Of a DNA stretch of 64,000 bases, positions 18,411 through 27,551 are shown one piece after another (position 1 is the stretch's first letter; every line of letters begins with the position of its first letter). A program made the translations under genes and the position numbers. The DNA lies in NCBI RefSeq assembly GCF_000425705.1, contig NZ_AUDY01000012.1:177073-241072 (forward strand). Reading direction: 5' to 3'. The DNA is from Halobacillus kuroshimensis DSM 18393 (lineage in GTDB: Bacteria; Bacillota; Bacilli; Bacillales; Halobacillaceae). The notes beneath the pieces are model-generated. The model did no database searches. It was not told the origin of the DNA and saw only the letters and a list, made by a program, of their open reading frames with translations.

Positions 18411-19793
18411 ATGAATCACAAAGAAGTTGCTGAACAGCTTGTCCCTCTGCTTGGTGGAAAAGAGAACATTGTCAGCGCCACTCACTGTGCCACTCGTCTC
18501 CGCCTCGTTATGGATGATGAGAGCAAAATAGATAAATCGGCTGTGGAAGAACTTGATGGCGTCAAAGGGGCGTTCTCAAGCTCCGGCCAGTATCAAGTCA
18601 TCTTCGGAACGGGAACCGTGAACAAAGTATTCGCCCACTTCGGCCCGCTTGTCGGCGCGTCCATGGGGGAGGAAGAGGAAAAGAAAGACGCCTCCGTTTC
18701 CCATAAAGATGCAGCAAAAAGCAAAATGAACCCGTTCGCCCGTTTTGCGCGGACGCTTTCCAACATCTTCGTTCCGATTATCCCGGCTATCGTAGCTGCC
18801 GGTATGTTGATGGGGCTGCTCGGTTTGATGCGTACGTACGAATGGATGGACCCGGCCAGCGGACTATTTGTCATGCTGGATATGTTCTCCTCTGCGTCCT
18901 TTATCATTCTGCCGATTCTGATCGGTTTCAGTGCAGCAAGAGAATTCGGAGGGAATACGTATTTAGGCGCTGTTATCGGGGGGATTATGACCCACCCGGC
19001 CCTCTTGAATCCGTGGGGGCTTTCTGATGCCCAGCCGGAAACCCTTGACTTCTTCGGCTTCGGCGTTGAAATGCTTGGGTATCAGGGGACTGTTATCCCT
19101 GTTCTGTTGACGGTCTACGTCATGTCCTGGCTTGAAAAGAACTTCCGTAAGATCGTTCCGAACGCTGTCGATCTTCTGCTTACCCCGTTCCTTACCGTTA
19201 TTTTCACCGGTTTCGTAGCGCTCCTTGTTGTAGGACCGCTCGGCCGTGCACTTGGGAATGGATTGACAACGGCTCTTGATGTGGTCTATGAAACGGCCGG
19301 TCCGATTGCCGGACTGATCTTCGGGGGCTTGTACTCTACGATCGTATTGACAGGGGTACACCACAGCTTCCACGCCATTGAGGCGGAGCTGTTGAATAAC
19401 GTCGGCGGAAACTACCTGCTTCCAATCTGGGCGATGGCCAACATTGCTCAAGGGGGAGCGACACTTGCCGTCTTCTTTAAAACACGCAACAAGAAAACGA
19501 AAGAAATCGCTCTTCCAGCTGCCATTTCCGCATTCCTCGGAATTACAGAGCCGGCGATCTTCGGTGTGAACTTGAAGCACCGCCGCCCGTTCATCGGTGC
19601 AGCTATTGGTGGTGCGCTCGGCGGAGCTTACGTCGTCTTCACCAAAGTCATGGCGAACGGTATCGGTCTGACAGGTATTCCGATGTTTGCGATCGCGCAG
19701 GACCCGATCAACTACGGAATCGGCTGTCTGATCGCTGTCGGCGGTGCGGTCATTGCCACTCTTCTTCTTGGATGGAAGGAAGAAGCGAAGTAA
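18411..19793 (+). CDS. sacP: PTS sucrose-specific EIIBC component
   Basis: 460-residue sucrose permease of the phosphotransferase system; imports sucrose as sucrose-6-phosphate. The EIIB domain (1-85) carries the phosphorylated C26 in A-T-H-C-A-T-R-L-R; the EIIC domain (about 105-455) is polytopic with G-I-T-E-P-A-I-F-G-V-N-L near residue 390. No EIIA is fused or nearby, so it must borrow one (often from glucose PTS). ATG 18411 follows AAAGGAGGAA, after the leader terminator. Confidence 0.95.
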   Translation: MNHKEVAEQLVPLLGGKENIVSATHCATRLRLVMDDESKIDKSAVEELDGVKGAFSSSGQYQVIFGTGTVNKVFAHFGPLVGASMGEEEEKKDASVSHKDAAKSKMNPFARFARTLSNIFVPIIPAIVAAGMLMGLLGLMRTYEWMDPASGLFVMLDMFSSASFIILPILIGFSAAREFGGNTYLGAVIGGIMTHPALLNPWGLSDAQPETLDFFGFGVEMLGYQGTVIPVLLTVYVMSWLEKNFRKIVPNAVDLLLTPFLTVIFTGFVALLVVGPLGRALGNGLTTALDVVYETAGPIAGLIFGGLYSTIVLTGVHHSFHAIEAELLNNVGGNYLLPIWAMANIAQGGATLAVFFKTRNKKTKEIALPAAISAFLGITEPAIFGVNLKHRRPFIGAAIGGALGGAYVVFTKVMANGIGLTGIPMFAIAQDPINYGIGCLIAVGGAVIATLLLGWKEEAK

Positions 19794-19808
19794 ATCCTTT
19801 TTTCAAGT

Positions 19809-19838
19809 CCTTACCAGCTTGTCTGGTAGGGATTTGTT
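19809..19838 (+). terminator. weak intra-operon hairpin after sacP
   Basis: CCTTACCAG pairs with CTGGTAGGG around a 5-base loop, followed by a T-rich but interrupted tail. May lower expression of downstream genes rather than end transcription. Confidence 0.5.
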
Positions 19839-19877
19839 TCGTATGATTCATACAAAGGTTCAAAGGAGGAATTAGTG

Positions 19878-20831
19878 ATGAAAAATGGTGTCATCTCGCT
19901 CGGTGAAGCGTTAATCGATTTTATTCCCTTGGATAAAAACAATGTGAACTACCAGAAAAGTCCCGGCGGTGCTCCGGCTAACGTGTCGGTCGGTCTCGCA
20001 AGACTCGGGGTTCCATCCACGTTCTTAGGGAAGGTCGGCGATGATGTTCTCGGACGTTTTCTGAAGACAACCCTCGAAGATTTCGGTGTGCAGACCCATG
20101 CCATGCCGTTGACGGGTGATGTGCGTACGGGTGTTGTGTTCGTGACGAACGCGGAAGACGGAGAACGCAGCTTCGATTTTTATATCCATCCCAGTGCGGA
20201 CCAGTTTTTAGAGCGCTCCGATCTTCAGGAATCTGACTTTGATACACACAAAGTGCTTCACTTCGGTTCCATCTCCATGATCGGAGATACGGTAAAAGAT
20301 ACGACGAAGCGGGCTGTGGAGCTGGCCAGGGAAAAAGGGATGCTGATTTCCTATGACCCCAACCTGCGCATGATGCTTTGGCCATCTGAAGAACAGGCCC
20401 GCGAAACGATCATTTCCATGCTCGGGGAAGCGGATATGCTTAAGCTTTCTGAAGAAGAGCTGGAATTCATCACAGGAGAAAAAGAAATCACGCCCGGCCT
20501 GAAAGCCCTCGAGAAGTATGAAATCCCTCTCGTTCTCATTACCATGGGCGGAGACGGAAGCTATGTTTCTACGAAAGAAGGCGTCGAGCACGTACCGGCG
20601 ATGAAAGTAAAAGCGGTCGATACAACAGGGGCTGGAGATGCGTTTGTCTCCGGTATGCTTTATCAGCTGAACCGTTATGAGGGGAACATGGAGGAACTGA
20701 CGCTTGCGGAAGCTGTGAAAATGGCAGAATTCGCAGCCGTTTCCGGAGCACTGGCTGCATCGACAAAGGGAGCGATGACGGCCCTTCCGACCATCGAAGA
20801 AGTTCAAACACGCCTTCAGTCAGGAGAGTAA
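19878..20831 (+). CDS. scrK: fructokinase, PfkB family
   Basis: 317-residue PfkB-type sugar kinase that phosphorylates the fructose released by sucrose-6-phosphate hydrolysis. The PfkB signatures are present: G-G-A-P-A-N-V-S-V-G-L-A-R-L-G near residue 35 and D-T-T-G-A-G-D-A-F-V-S-G near 250, with the catalytic Asp in the latter. ATG 19878 is preferred to GTG 19875 because of the distance to AAAGGAGGA. Followed 3 bases later by the hydrolase gene, which places it in the sucrose operon. Confidence 0.93.
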   Translation: MKNGVISLGEALIDFIPLDKNNVNYQKSPGGAPANVSVGLARLGVPSTFLGKVGDDVLGRFLKTTLEDFGVQTHAMPLTGDVRTGVVFVTNAEDGERSFDFYIHPSADQFLERSDLQESDFDTHKVLHFGSISMIGDTVKDTTKRAVELAREKGMLISYDPNLRMMLWPSEEQARETIISMLGEADMLKLSEEELEFITGEKEITPGLKALEKYEIPLVLITMGGDGSYVSTKEGVEHVPAMKVKAVDTTGAGDAFVSGMLYQLNRYEGNMEELTLAEAVKMAEFAAVSGALAASTKGAMTALPTIEEVQTRLQSGE

Positions 20832-20834
20832 TCG

Positions 20835-22286
20835 ATGTCTAAAGATCAAGAACTGCGAAAGAGCGCTTATGAAGAAATCGAAAAGCATCAGTCTCTAGTG
20901 GAGAGCGATCCGTATCGTCTCCATTACCACATCATGCCTCCTGTCGGTTTGTTGAACGATCCGAACGGCTTCATTCAGTTCCAGGGCACGTACCATCTGT
21001 TTTATCAGTGGATGCCGTATAAAACCGACCACGGTGCTAAACTGTGGGGGCATTACTCATCCGAGGACCTTGTCCACTGGACGCATGAAGAGATCGCTCT
21101 GACACCGTCCGAGTGGTTTGAAAAAAACGGCTGCTATTCCGGCAGTGCCATCGAGCATGACGGGAAGCTCTATGCCTTTTACACAGGAAACGTAAAAGAT
21201 GAAAATGGAAACCGGGAATCGTACCAGTGTCTCGCTGTATCCGAAGACGGCATTCATTTTGATAAAAAAGGGCCCGTCGCCCATCTGCCTGACGGCTATA
21301 CCGCCCACTTCCGCGATCCGAAAGTATGGAAGCAGAACGGCCGTTGGTTTATGGTCATCGGCGCACAGACGGAAGATAAGAAAGGGGCAGTCGCTCTATT
21401 CACCTCAGAGAATCTGATGGACTGGACCCATGCCGGTATTCTTGCCGGCGCCGGTCAGGAACCTCTCGGGGAGTTCGGGTATATGTTTGAGTGCCCGGAT
21501 TTATTTGATCTGGATGGACGTGATGTGCTTGTCTTCTCTCCGCAGGGGCTGGAAGCGGACGGCATGAACTATCAAAACGTTTACCAGGCTGGCTATGTGA
21601 CAGGTACCTTCGATTCGGAAGAAGGGACGTACGAGCATGGTGCATTTACAGAGCTTGATCACGGTTTTGACTTTTATGCGCCGCAGACGACCCTGGATGA
21701 AAAGGGACGCCGTCTTTTATTCGGCTGGATGAGTGTACCGGATCAGAATGAGCAGGATCACCCGACGATTGCCCATAAGTGGCTGCATAACATGACGCTG
21801 CCAAGAGAATTGACGTGGCAGGACGGGCAGATGCACCAACAGCCGGTTCAGGAATTGGAAGCACTCAGGCAGGGAGATGCCGTTGATCATCAGGTCAGCC
21901 TTAACAAAGAGAGCCGTACCCTGGATGGTGTTCATGGGAAAGCCGTTGAATTGATGATGAGTGATATCGACGTTGCAGAGGGCTGGATGAGTGTGGCCAT
22001 CGGTGGAAATGCAAGGATTCTATATTCCAGGGGTCAACAGGTGCTCACCCTGGAACGCCAGAGCTATGTGGATGGAACCGTCGAAAAGCGGCAGGTGGAA
22101 GTACCGCAGCTTGATAGTCTGAGGATATATGTAGATACGTCCTCCATCGAAGTTTTCGCTAATGATGGTGCCTGCGTGATGACCGCCCGGTTCTATCCAT
22201 CTGTTCAGGACACGAGCATTCGTTTCAGCAGTTCAGCAGCTGCAAGCTTCTATCTTCACAAATGGAACCTTGCAAAAGTTTTCTAG
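20835..22286 (+). CDS. sacA: sucrose-6-phosphate hydrolase (GH32)
   Basis: 483-residue cytoplasmic glycoside hydrolase family 32 enzyme that splits sucrose-6-phosphate into glucose-6-phosphate and fructose. The nucleophile motif L-L-N-D-P-N-G (D42), F-R-D-P-K and the acid/base E-C-P-D motif are all present. A C-terminal beta-sandwich (about 350-483) contains S-S-I-E-V-F-A-N. No signal peptide. Its ribosome binding site lies in the end of scrK (CAGGAGAG). Also known as scrB. Confidence 0.95.
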   Translation: MSKDQELRKSAYEEIEKHQSLVESDPYRLHYHIMPPVGLLNDPNGFIQFQGTYHLFYQWMPYKTDHGAKLWGHYSSEDLVHWTHEEIALTPSEWFEKNGCYSGSAIEHDGKLYAFYTGNVKDENGNRESYQCLAVSEDGIHFDKKGPVAHLPDGYTAHFRDPKVWKQNGRWFMVIGAQTEDKKGAVALFTSENLMDWTHAGILAGAGQEPLGEFGYMFECPDLFDLDGRDVLVFSPQGLEADGMNYQNVYQAGYVTGTFDSEEGTYEHGAFTELDHGFDFYAPQTTLDEKGRRLLFGWMSVPDQNEQDHPTIAHKWLHNMTLPRELTWQDGQMHQQPVQELEALRQGDAVDHQVSLNKESRTLDGVHGKAVELMMSDIDVAEGWMSVAIGGNARILYSRGQQVLTLERQSYVDGTVEKRQVEVPQLDSLRIYVDTSSIEVFANDGACVMTARFYPSVQDTSIRFSSSAAASFYLHKWNLAKVF

Positions 22287-22300
22287 GTATATAGATGTGC

Positions 22301-22330
22301 AAAAGACAGACGGGACCCGTCTGTCTTTTT
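22301..22330 (+). terminator. terminator of the sucrose operon
   Basis: AAAAGACAGACGG pairs with CCGTCTGTCTTTT around a very short loop, followed by T-rich sequence. Confidence 0.9.
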
Positions 22331-22771
22331 TATGTCTTATTTCCTATAAAGCGCTTCACATTGTAATGGTTATTAACGACTTAAAAATACTGATGTGAAA
22401 GGATTTAATCGTAATTTTACTATTCTCGGAAAAGAACAAACATTCGTTGGAGTATTGGTTCTTTCTATTCATTTAACGAACATTCAAAGGGGGGTATAAA
22501 GGACGTATGAAACTGGATTTTAGAATGGTTTAAATGGGAATTTATTACATTGAATATCCCTCTTCTCCCCTATTTTTACATTTTGTGCAATCCTTTGCAT
22601 AGTAGTGGAGAAATCGCTGTCATCCTTGTGAAAGATGCCTTTTCATGACTTTTGGCATAAGCGTGAATGGCGGGATTTCCGGCGTTGACCCCCCCTGTTT
22701 TACCACGTAAAGTTAAGACGTGTTCCGGAGCACACTTCATATACTTAACAATTCTGGAGGGGAAAGAAAAC
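22331..22771 (+). promoter_or_regulatory. 440-base gene-free region before the GH68 genes
   Basis: No coding region is supported. A partial cre-like sequence (AAAGCGCTT core at 22348-22356) lies near its start. I looked for and did not find a RAT site or leader terminator of the kind that controls B. subtilis sacB. A short inverted repeat GTGTTCCGGAGCAC (22721-22734) is too small to interpret. Confidence 0.4.
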
Positions 22772-24049
22772 ATGAAACAAAATCATTCGCTCTTATCTAA
22801 ACTGGCGCTTTCTGCTTTTATCCTGATCGGCACGTTTGCCCAGCTCCCAACAACTTCTCACGCAGCATCCACAGATGACACACCTGTGTGGTCCCGTGAA
22901 GACGCGCAAAACTTCACGTTAACAGATGAAAACACAGCCCCAAACATTGATTCCTTTACAGATGTTGCCCCGGACTACTGGATCTGGGACACATGGCCGC
23001 TTCGTAACCGTGATGGTTCCATCGCCAAGATCAACGGGTACTATGTACAGTTCGCGCTGACAGCGAGCAAAGAATACACATGGGGCGGCCGCCACGATCA
23101 TGCGGAAATCCGCTACTTCTATTCTAAGAACGGTAAAGATTGGGAAATGGGTACGGTCCCTTATGACACGGACAAGGCGCTTGGTTACCGCCAGTGGGCC
23201 GGCTCAGCAATGATGGAGAAAGACGGCACGATCCACTTGTTCTACACGGCTGCAGGACGTAAGGATGAAGGTCCGACATTCGAGCAGCGTCTGGCTAAGA
23301 CCACATTTGAAATGGATTACGATAACAAAGAAGGTTTCCAGGTAACGAACAATGGCGACCACCAGATTCTTGCTGAAGCAGATGGCGAGTATTACGAGAC
23401 ACAGGAACAAAAGACCGGAAGCATTATCTATTCTTTCCGTGATCCTTGGTTCTTCCAACACCCTGAAACCGGCGAAGAATACATCATCTTCGAAGGAAAT
23501 ACCGGTGGCGATGAAAAGACACTCGAAGAGAAACACATTGGTGATGTAGACGAAGACGTTCCTGCCGGCGCTGAAGACTATAACGGAAATGTCGGGATTG
23601 CTAAAGCAGAAAACGAAGACCTGACAGAATTTGAATTAATGCCGCCTCTTCTGGAAGCGAATGGTGTGAACCAGCAGCTGGAACGTCCACACGTTGTCCA
23701 GAAGGGTGATGACTATTACTTGTTCACCATCTCCCACCAATTTACGTTCGCTCCAGGACTTGAAGGTCCGGATGGTCTTTACGGCTTCCACGCCAACTCC
23801 CTTTTCGGTGATTACGAGCCGATGAACGATACGGGTCTTGTTATAGCCAACCCGGCTGAAGATCCATTCCAGGCATACTCCTGGGCCGTGCTTCCACACG
23901 GACAGGTGATCAGCTTTGTGAACGAATACCATGATGAAAATGGAAACTTCCAGCAGGGTGGATCCTTTGCCCCAACGCTTAAACTGAAGTTGAAAGGTGA
24001 TACTTCTGAAATTAAGCGTGAGATGGGTGAAGGTGAAATTCACGGGTAA
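22772..24049 (+). CDS. secreted levansucrase-type fructosyltransferase (GH68), copy 1
   Basis: 425 residues with a signal peptide (cleavage likely after S-H-A-A near residue 32). The GH68 catalytic triad is visible: nucleophile D73 in I-W-D-T-W-P-L, transition-state stabiliser D224 in F-R-D-P-W, acid/base E304 in L-E-R-P-H. It would transfer fructose from extracellular sucrose to growing levan or to water. The W-D-T-W-P-L, Q-W-A-G-S-A and E-R-P-H-V...G-P-D-G-L-Y-G-F motifs look more like the proteobacterial levansucrase clade than B. subtilis SacB. The mature protein is acidic, as in salt-adapted enzymes. ATG 22772 has TGGAGGGG upstream. Levan versus inulin product cannot be told. Confidence 0.93.
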   Translation: MKQNHSLLSKLALSAFILIGTFAQLPTTSHAASTDDTPVWSREDAQNFTLTDENTAPNIDSFTDVAPDYWIWDTWPLRNRDGSIAKINGYYVQFALTASKEYTWGGRHDHAEIRYFYSKNGKDWEMGTVPYDTDKALGYRQWAGSAMMEKDGTIHLFYTAAGRKDEGPTFEQRLAKTTFEMDYDNKEGFQVTNNGDHQILAEADGEYYETQEQKTGSIIYSFRDPWFFQHPETGEEYIIFEGNTGGDEKTLEEKHIGDVDEDVPAGAEDYNGNVGIAKAENEDLTEFELMPPLLEANGVNQQLERPHVVQKGDDYYLFTISHQFTFAPGLEGPDGLYGFHANSLFGDYEPMNDTGLVIANPAEDPFQAYSWAVLPHGQVISFVNEYHDENGNFQQGGSFAPTLKLKLKGDTSEIKREMGEGEIHG

Positions 24050-24063
24050 GTTTTGATGAACAA

Positions 24064-24084
24064 AGCCGGCACGACCTGCCGGCT
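24064..24084 (+). other. inter-gene hairpin between the two GH68 genes
   Basis: AGCCGGCA and TGCCGGCT form a perfect 8-bp stem with a 5-base loop. There is no T-tract, so this may protect or separate transcripts rather than terminate. Confidence 0.45.
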
Positions 24085-24111
24085 CCCTGTTTATAAACAA
24101 GGAGGAGAACG

Positions 24112-25440
24112 ATGAAAACAAATACATGGATGAAACGTTCCTTTTTAGTGACGACCGCTCTTGTTTCCACGCTGGCATTTGGCAGTTCTGTTTCTGCAGA
24201 AACCAGTCAGACTTCCAACTGGACGATTGAAGATGCCTCACAGATTGAGCGCACGAAAGATACAACCGCGCCTTATATCGAGCCGGATTTTGAAAAAATG
24301 GCTCCAGAACTTCATGTTTGGGATACATGGCCGCTTCGTAACAAAGACGGCTCGGTCGCCAAAGTGAACGGCTACTACGTGATTTTCTCCCTGACGGCTC
24401 CGTCCGACCTGCTTCCAGGTAAACGACATGATGTAGCGACAATCCGCTACTTCTATTCCAAAGACGGCAAGAGCTGGGAGCTTGGCGGAGAGGCGTTTGA
24501 TCCAACGGGCGCATACGGTTCAAGGCAGTGGGCCGGCTCTGCGATGATTGAAGACGGGGAATTGAATCTGTTCTATACAGCTACAGGTCGTAAAGGGGAG
24601 GAAGACGTCACCTATGAACAGCGTCTTGCTCTTGCCAAAGGAGATGTCAACGCATCTTCTAAAGGCATTTCTTTCGAAAACTTTAACCACTCAATTATTC
24701 TTGAGCCTGAAGGTGAACACTACCAGACAGAAGAACAGGCGGAAGAGGGGGACATCGGCTATACGTTCCGTGATCCATGGTTCTTCGAAGATCCGAAAAC
24801 AGGGAAAGACTATATCCTGTTCGAAGGCAACTCTGCCGGAACACCAGCGGAGCGTACGCTGGATACGAATTATATCGGAAGCAGCTCTTTCCAGAATGAC
24901 TTCAGCTTCACAGACGAAGGGTTTGCAAAATTATTCAACGGGGCGATCGGAATTGCTGAAGCAACGAACGATTCCTACACCGAATATGAAGCCCTACCAC
25001 CAATTCTGGAAGCGAATTACGTCAACCAGGAGCTTGAGCGTCCGCATATCGTAACCAAGGGTAATCAATACTACTTGTTCACGAATACGCATGAACATAA
25101 ATTCGGACCGGACCTCGATGCGCCGGACGGCCTGTATGGTTTTTCGTCCGATGAACTGACGTCCGGCTATGAACCGCTGAACGACAGTGGGTTAGTCTTG
25201 GCGAACCCGGAAGAACATGCGTACCAATCCTACTCGTGGATGGTCCTTCCAAACGGAAAAGTGATCAGCTTCTATAACTTCCATGATCTTGATGGAAAGA
25301 ACATCTCAGATCTTGGAGGAACGACTCCGGAGTATCAGATGTCCCACTTCGGTGGTACACTGGCGCCGACCATCAAGCTTGCGATCCAGAATGACAAAAC
25401 CAAAGTCATCAAGGACGGCCATCCGGGGAAAATTAAATAA
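24112..25440 (+). CDS. secreted levansucrase-type fructosyltransferase (GH68), copy 2
   Basis: 442 residues, signal peptide ending near S-V-S-A-E (about residue 29). Same triad as copy 1: D71 (V-W-D-T-W-P-L), D221 (F-R-D-P-W) and E309 (L-E-R-P-H). It differs by an insert of about 20 residues around 250-275 and a longer C-terminal loop before the F-G-G-T-L-A-P-T segment. It lies 62 bases after copy 1 with its own AAGGAGGAG site. It looks like an old tandem duplication that has diverged well beyond near-identity, so the two enzymes may differ in product length or salt range. Confidence 0.93.
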   Translation: MKTNTWMKRSFLVTTALVSTLAFGSSVSAETSQTSNWTIEDASQIERTKDTTAPYIEPDFEKMAPELHVWDTWPLRNKDGSVAKVNGYYVIFSLTAPSDLLPGKRHDVATIRYFYSKDGKSWELGGEAFDPTGAYGSRQWAGSAMIEDGELNLFYTATGRKGEEDVTYEQRLALAKGDVNASSKGISFENFNHSIILEPEGEHYQTEEQAEEGDIGYTFRDPWFFEDPKTGKDYILFEGNSAGTPAERTLDTNYIGSSSFQNDFSFTDEGFAKLFNGAIGIAEATNDSYTEYEALPPILEANYVNQELERPHIVTKGNQYYLFTNTHEHKFGPDLDAPDGLYGFSSDELTSGYEPLNDSGLVLANPEEHAYQSYSWMVLPNGKVISFYNFHDLDGKNISDLGGTTPEYQMSHFGGTLAPTIKLAIQNDKTKVIKDGHPGKIK

Positions 25441-25450
25441 CTTCGATTGA

Positions 25451-25486
25451 ACCACCGGCTCTTCATAAGAGCCGGTGGTTTTTTGA
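25451..25486 (+). terminator. terminator after GH68 pair
   Basis: ACCACCGGCTCTT pairs perfectly with AAGAGCCGGTGGT around a short loop, then T6. Confidence 0.93.
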
Positions 25487-25600
25487 ATTTGTTATAAAAG
25501 TGCAATTGTGAAAGATCAGCTGGAAGATTTTCTCACAAGTATTCCAATTATTTTTATAAATGGTAGAGTTATAGATGATTAGGAAGAAACGGGGGATTGC

Positions 25601-27421
25601 ATGAAAAAAGTGAGCGGACTGCTGCTGGCTTCGGTGTTGGTATTCGGAATGCTGCCGACCGTTACATCAGCGGCAGATGGAACGTATGCCTGCGAAAACT
25701 ATGAGGAGATTTCCTGTTCAGACATTGCTGAAATGCTGACGGAAAAAGCATTGGAACGGAATATTCCACCGGAAGTAGCCAAAGCAGTCGCCTTTGCTGA
25801 ATCCAACTGGTCGCAGTGGACGGATGACGGACAAACGAAAGCGAATGTGAATAAAGAGGATGACGGCAGTTTAGGCATTGGAATTATGCAGGTGACGGAT
25901 GATGGATACGATACAGAGCGGTTAAGAAGCGACATCGGCTATAACATGGACGTTGGGCTGGATATTCTGCTCGATAAATGGAAGCTTGCGGAGCGTGGAG
26001 TGATTCCGACCGTTAATGACGCATCCAAGGATGTTATTGAACATTGGTATTTTCCTGTTATGGCCTACAACGGTGTCGTGGAAGTGAACAGCCCGGTCGT
26101 GAAGGCGGACGGTTCGGTCAATACCGATGCCTATCAGGAGAAGGTCTTCCGCTATATCGAAAACTATAACAACGGAATGGCGCTGACAGATCTTCCTTTT
26201 GAAAAGGATGACTTCATCTATGACCCTTCTGATAATGATGCAGAAGTGAAATTTGCCGTAGACCATTATGATGTCGACGGGCCGCTGACGAAATCGCGGC
26301 AGATGTTTGAGGAAGGTGATACGGTCATCACAGTCGACGGCACAAACGTGCGCCGGACAAAGGATGGAAACGGCGGCTTCCGTCTGAGTGATAGACAAGA
26401 AGCGGAAATCATCGATGCTTCCATTTATTATGATGAGTCGGATCAATCACCGGCCCGCCACTGGGTCCGTTACCGTATCCAGCTGGAGGACGGAAGAACC
26501 GGCTACGTGGCTTCGGGCGCATTGACGCCGGCAACGACACGGTTGAAGGGCGCGACCCGTATAGAAACAGCTGTGGAGATATCCAAGGAAGGATGGCAGG
26601 ATGGAGCAGAAACGGTGGTTCTTGCGAAAGCGTTTGATTTCCCAGATGCTCTTTCCGGCGCCCCGCTGGCCTATCAAAACGATGCGCCTGTTCTATTAAC
26701 GAGATCAGGAGAATTGACCCCGGCGGCTAAGGAAGAAATTGAACGCCTTGGAGCGGACAAGGTGATCATTTTAGGGAGCACCGGTGCGGTGAGTGAGAGG
26801 GTGGAGAATCAGTTGAATGACATGAACCTCTCATCTGTGGAGCGGATTGGAGGATCGGACCGTTATGAAACGGCTGCTCTTATCGCTGAAAGTCTGAACT
26901 CGGATTCCGGGGAAGCAGTGATCGCCACAGGCCGGAACTATCCGGATGCGCTGGCGGCTGCCCCATACGCAGCGAGGCAGGGAGTACCTATTCTATTAAC
27001 AAGACCCGAGTCTGTCCCGGAGGTTACGTTAAAAGCGCTTACAAATACAGCGACTGCCCATGTTATTGGAGGAACCGGTGTCATCAGCGAAGAAGCAGCG
27101 TCCCAGCTGCCTGCAGAAGTGGAAAGGATTGCTGGAGATACGCGGTTTGATACAGCCGCAGAGATCATTGAAACGCTGGACGTCGGTCATCAGCAGGCCC
27201 TTGCCGCTACCGGCTATAATTATGCGGATGCTCTTACAGGAGCTGTGCTGGCTGCCAAAAAAGATGCCCCGCTTCTGCTTGTCAGAAAAGAGGAGGTCCC
27301 TGAATCTCTTGAGAACACGATCCAGAAGCGTTCCATCCGCGATTACATTCTGCTTGGCGGGGAGGATGTCGTCGATGTTGCAGCCCCTTTAACGAAACTT
27401 GCCAACCAGGTGAGTCAATAA
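25601..27421 (+). CDS. secreted wall hydrolase: transglycosylase-like domain, SH3-like domain, three CWB2 repeats
   Basis: 606 residues. A signal peptide (to about V-T-S-A-A, residue 25) is followed by a lysozyme/transglycosylase-like domain (about 35-190; E in A-F-A-E-S-N-W-S, then G-I-G-I-M-Q-V), an SH3-like segment (about 240-310; D-G-T-N-V-R-R) and three CWB2-type wall-binding repeats (about 315-600; each with R-x-x-T-A and P-D-A-L or A-D-A-L elements). It would be held to the wall and cut peptidoglycan. The enzyme-class call rests on fold motifs only. It follows the GH68 genes but has its own start region. Confidence 0.82.
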   Translation: MKKVSGLLLASVLVFGMLPTVTSAADGTYACENYEEISCSDIAEMLTEKALERNIPPEVAKAVAFAESNWSQWTDDGQTKANVNKEDDGSLGIGIMQVTDDGYDTERLRSDIGYNMDVGLDILLDKWKLAERGVIPTVNDASKDVIEHWYFPVMAYNGVVEVNSPVVKADGSVNTDAYQEKVFRYIENYNNGMALTDLPFEKDDFIYDPSDNDAEVKFAVDHYDVDGPLTKSRQMFEEGDTVITVDGTNVRRTKDGNGGFRLSDRQEAEIIDASIYYDESDQSPARHWVRYRIQLEDGRTGYVASGALTPATTRLKGATRIETAVEISKEGWQDGAETVVLAKAFDFPDALSGAPLAYQNDAPVLLTRSGELTPAAKEEIERLGADKVIILGSTGAVSERVENQLNDMNLSSVERIGGSDRYETAALIAESLNSDSGEAVIATGRNYPDALAAAPYAARQGVPILLTRPESVPEVTLKALTNTATAHVIGGTGVISEEAASQLPAEVERIAGDTRFDTAAEIIETLDVGHQQALAATGYNYADALTGAVLAAKKDAPLLLVRKEEVPESLENTIQKRSIRDYILLGGEDVVDVAAPLTKLANQVSQ

Positions 27422-27551
27422 CTTATGGATATCCTTTTGTAAAAACTCTGCAAATCTAGTAAAAATATCTCTTGAAAGGTTCACAGTCTTGGAGGGGTCC
27501 GATATGCTGAGAGGATACATAGGAGGAGGAGAGAAATGGAGATGGTGATGA

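Noticed and set aside
22331..22771. RAT antiterminator upstream of the GH68 genes
   Set aside because: Searched by eye for GGATTGTTACTG-like and partner terminator sequences; none found.
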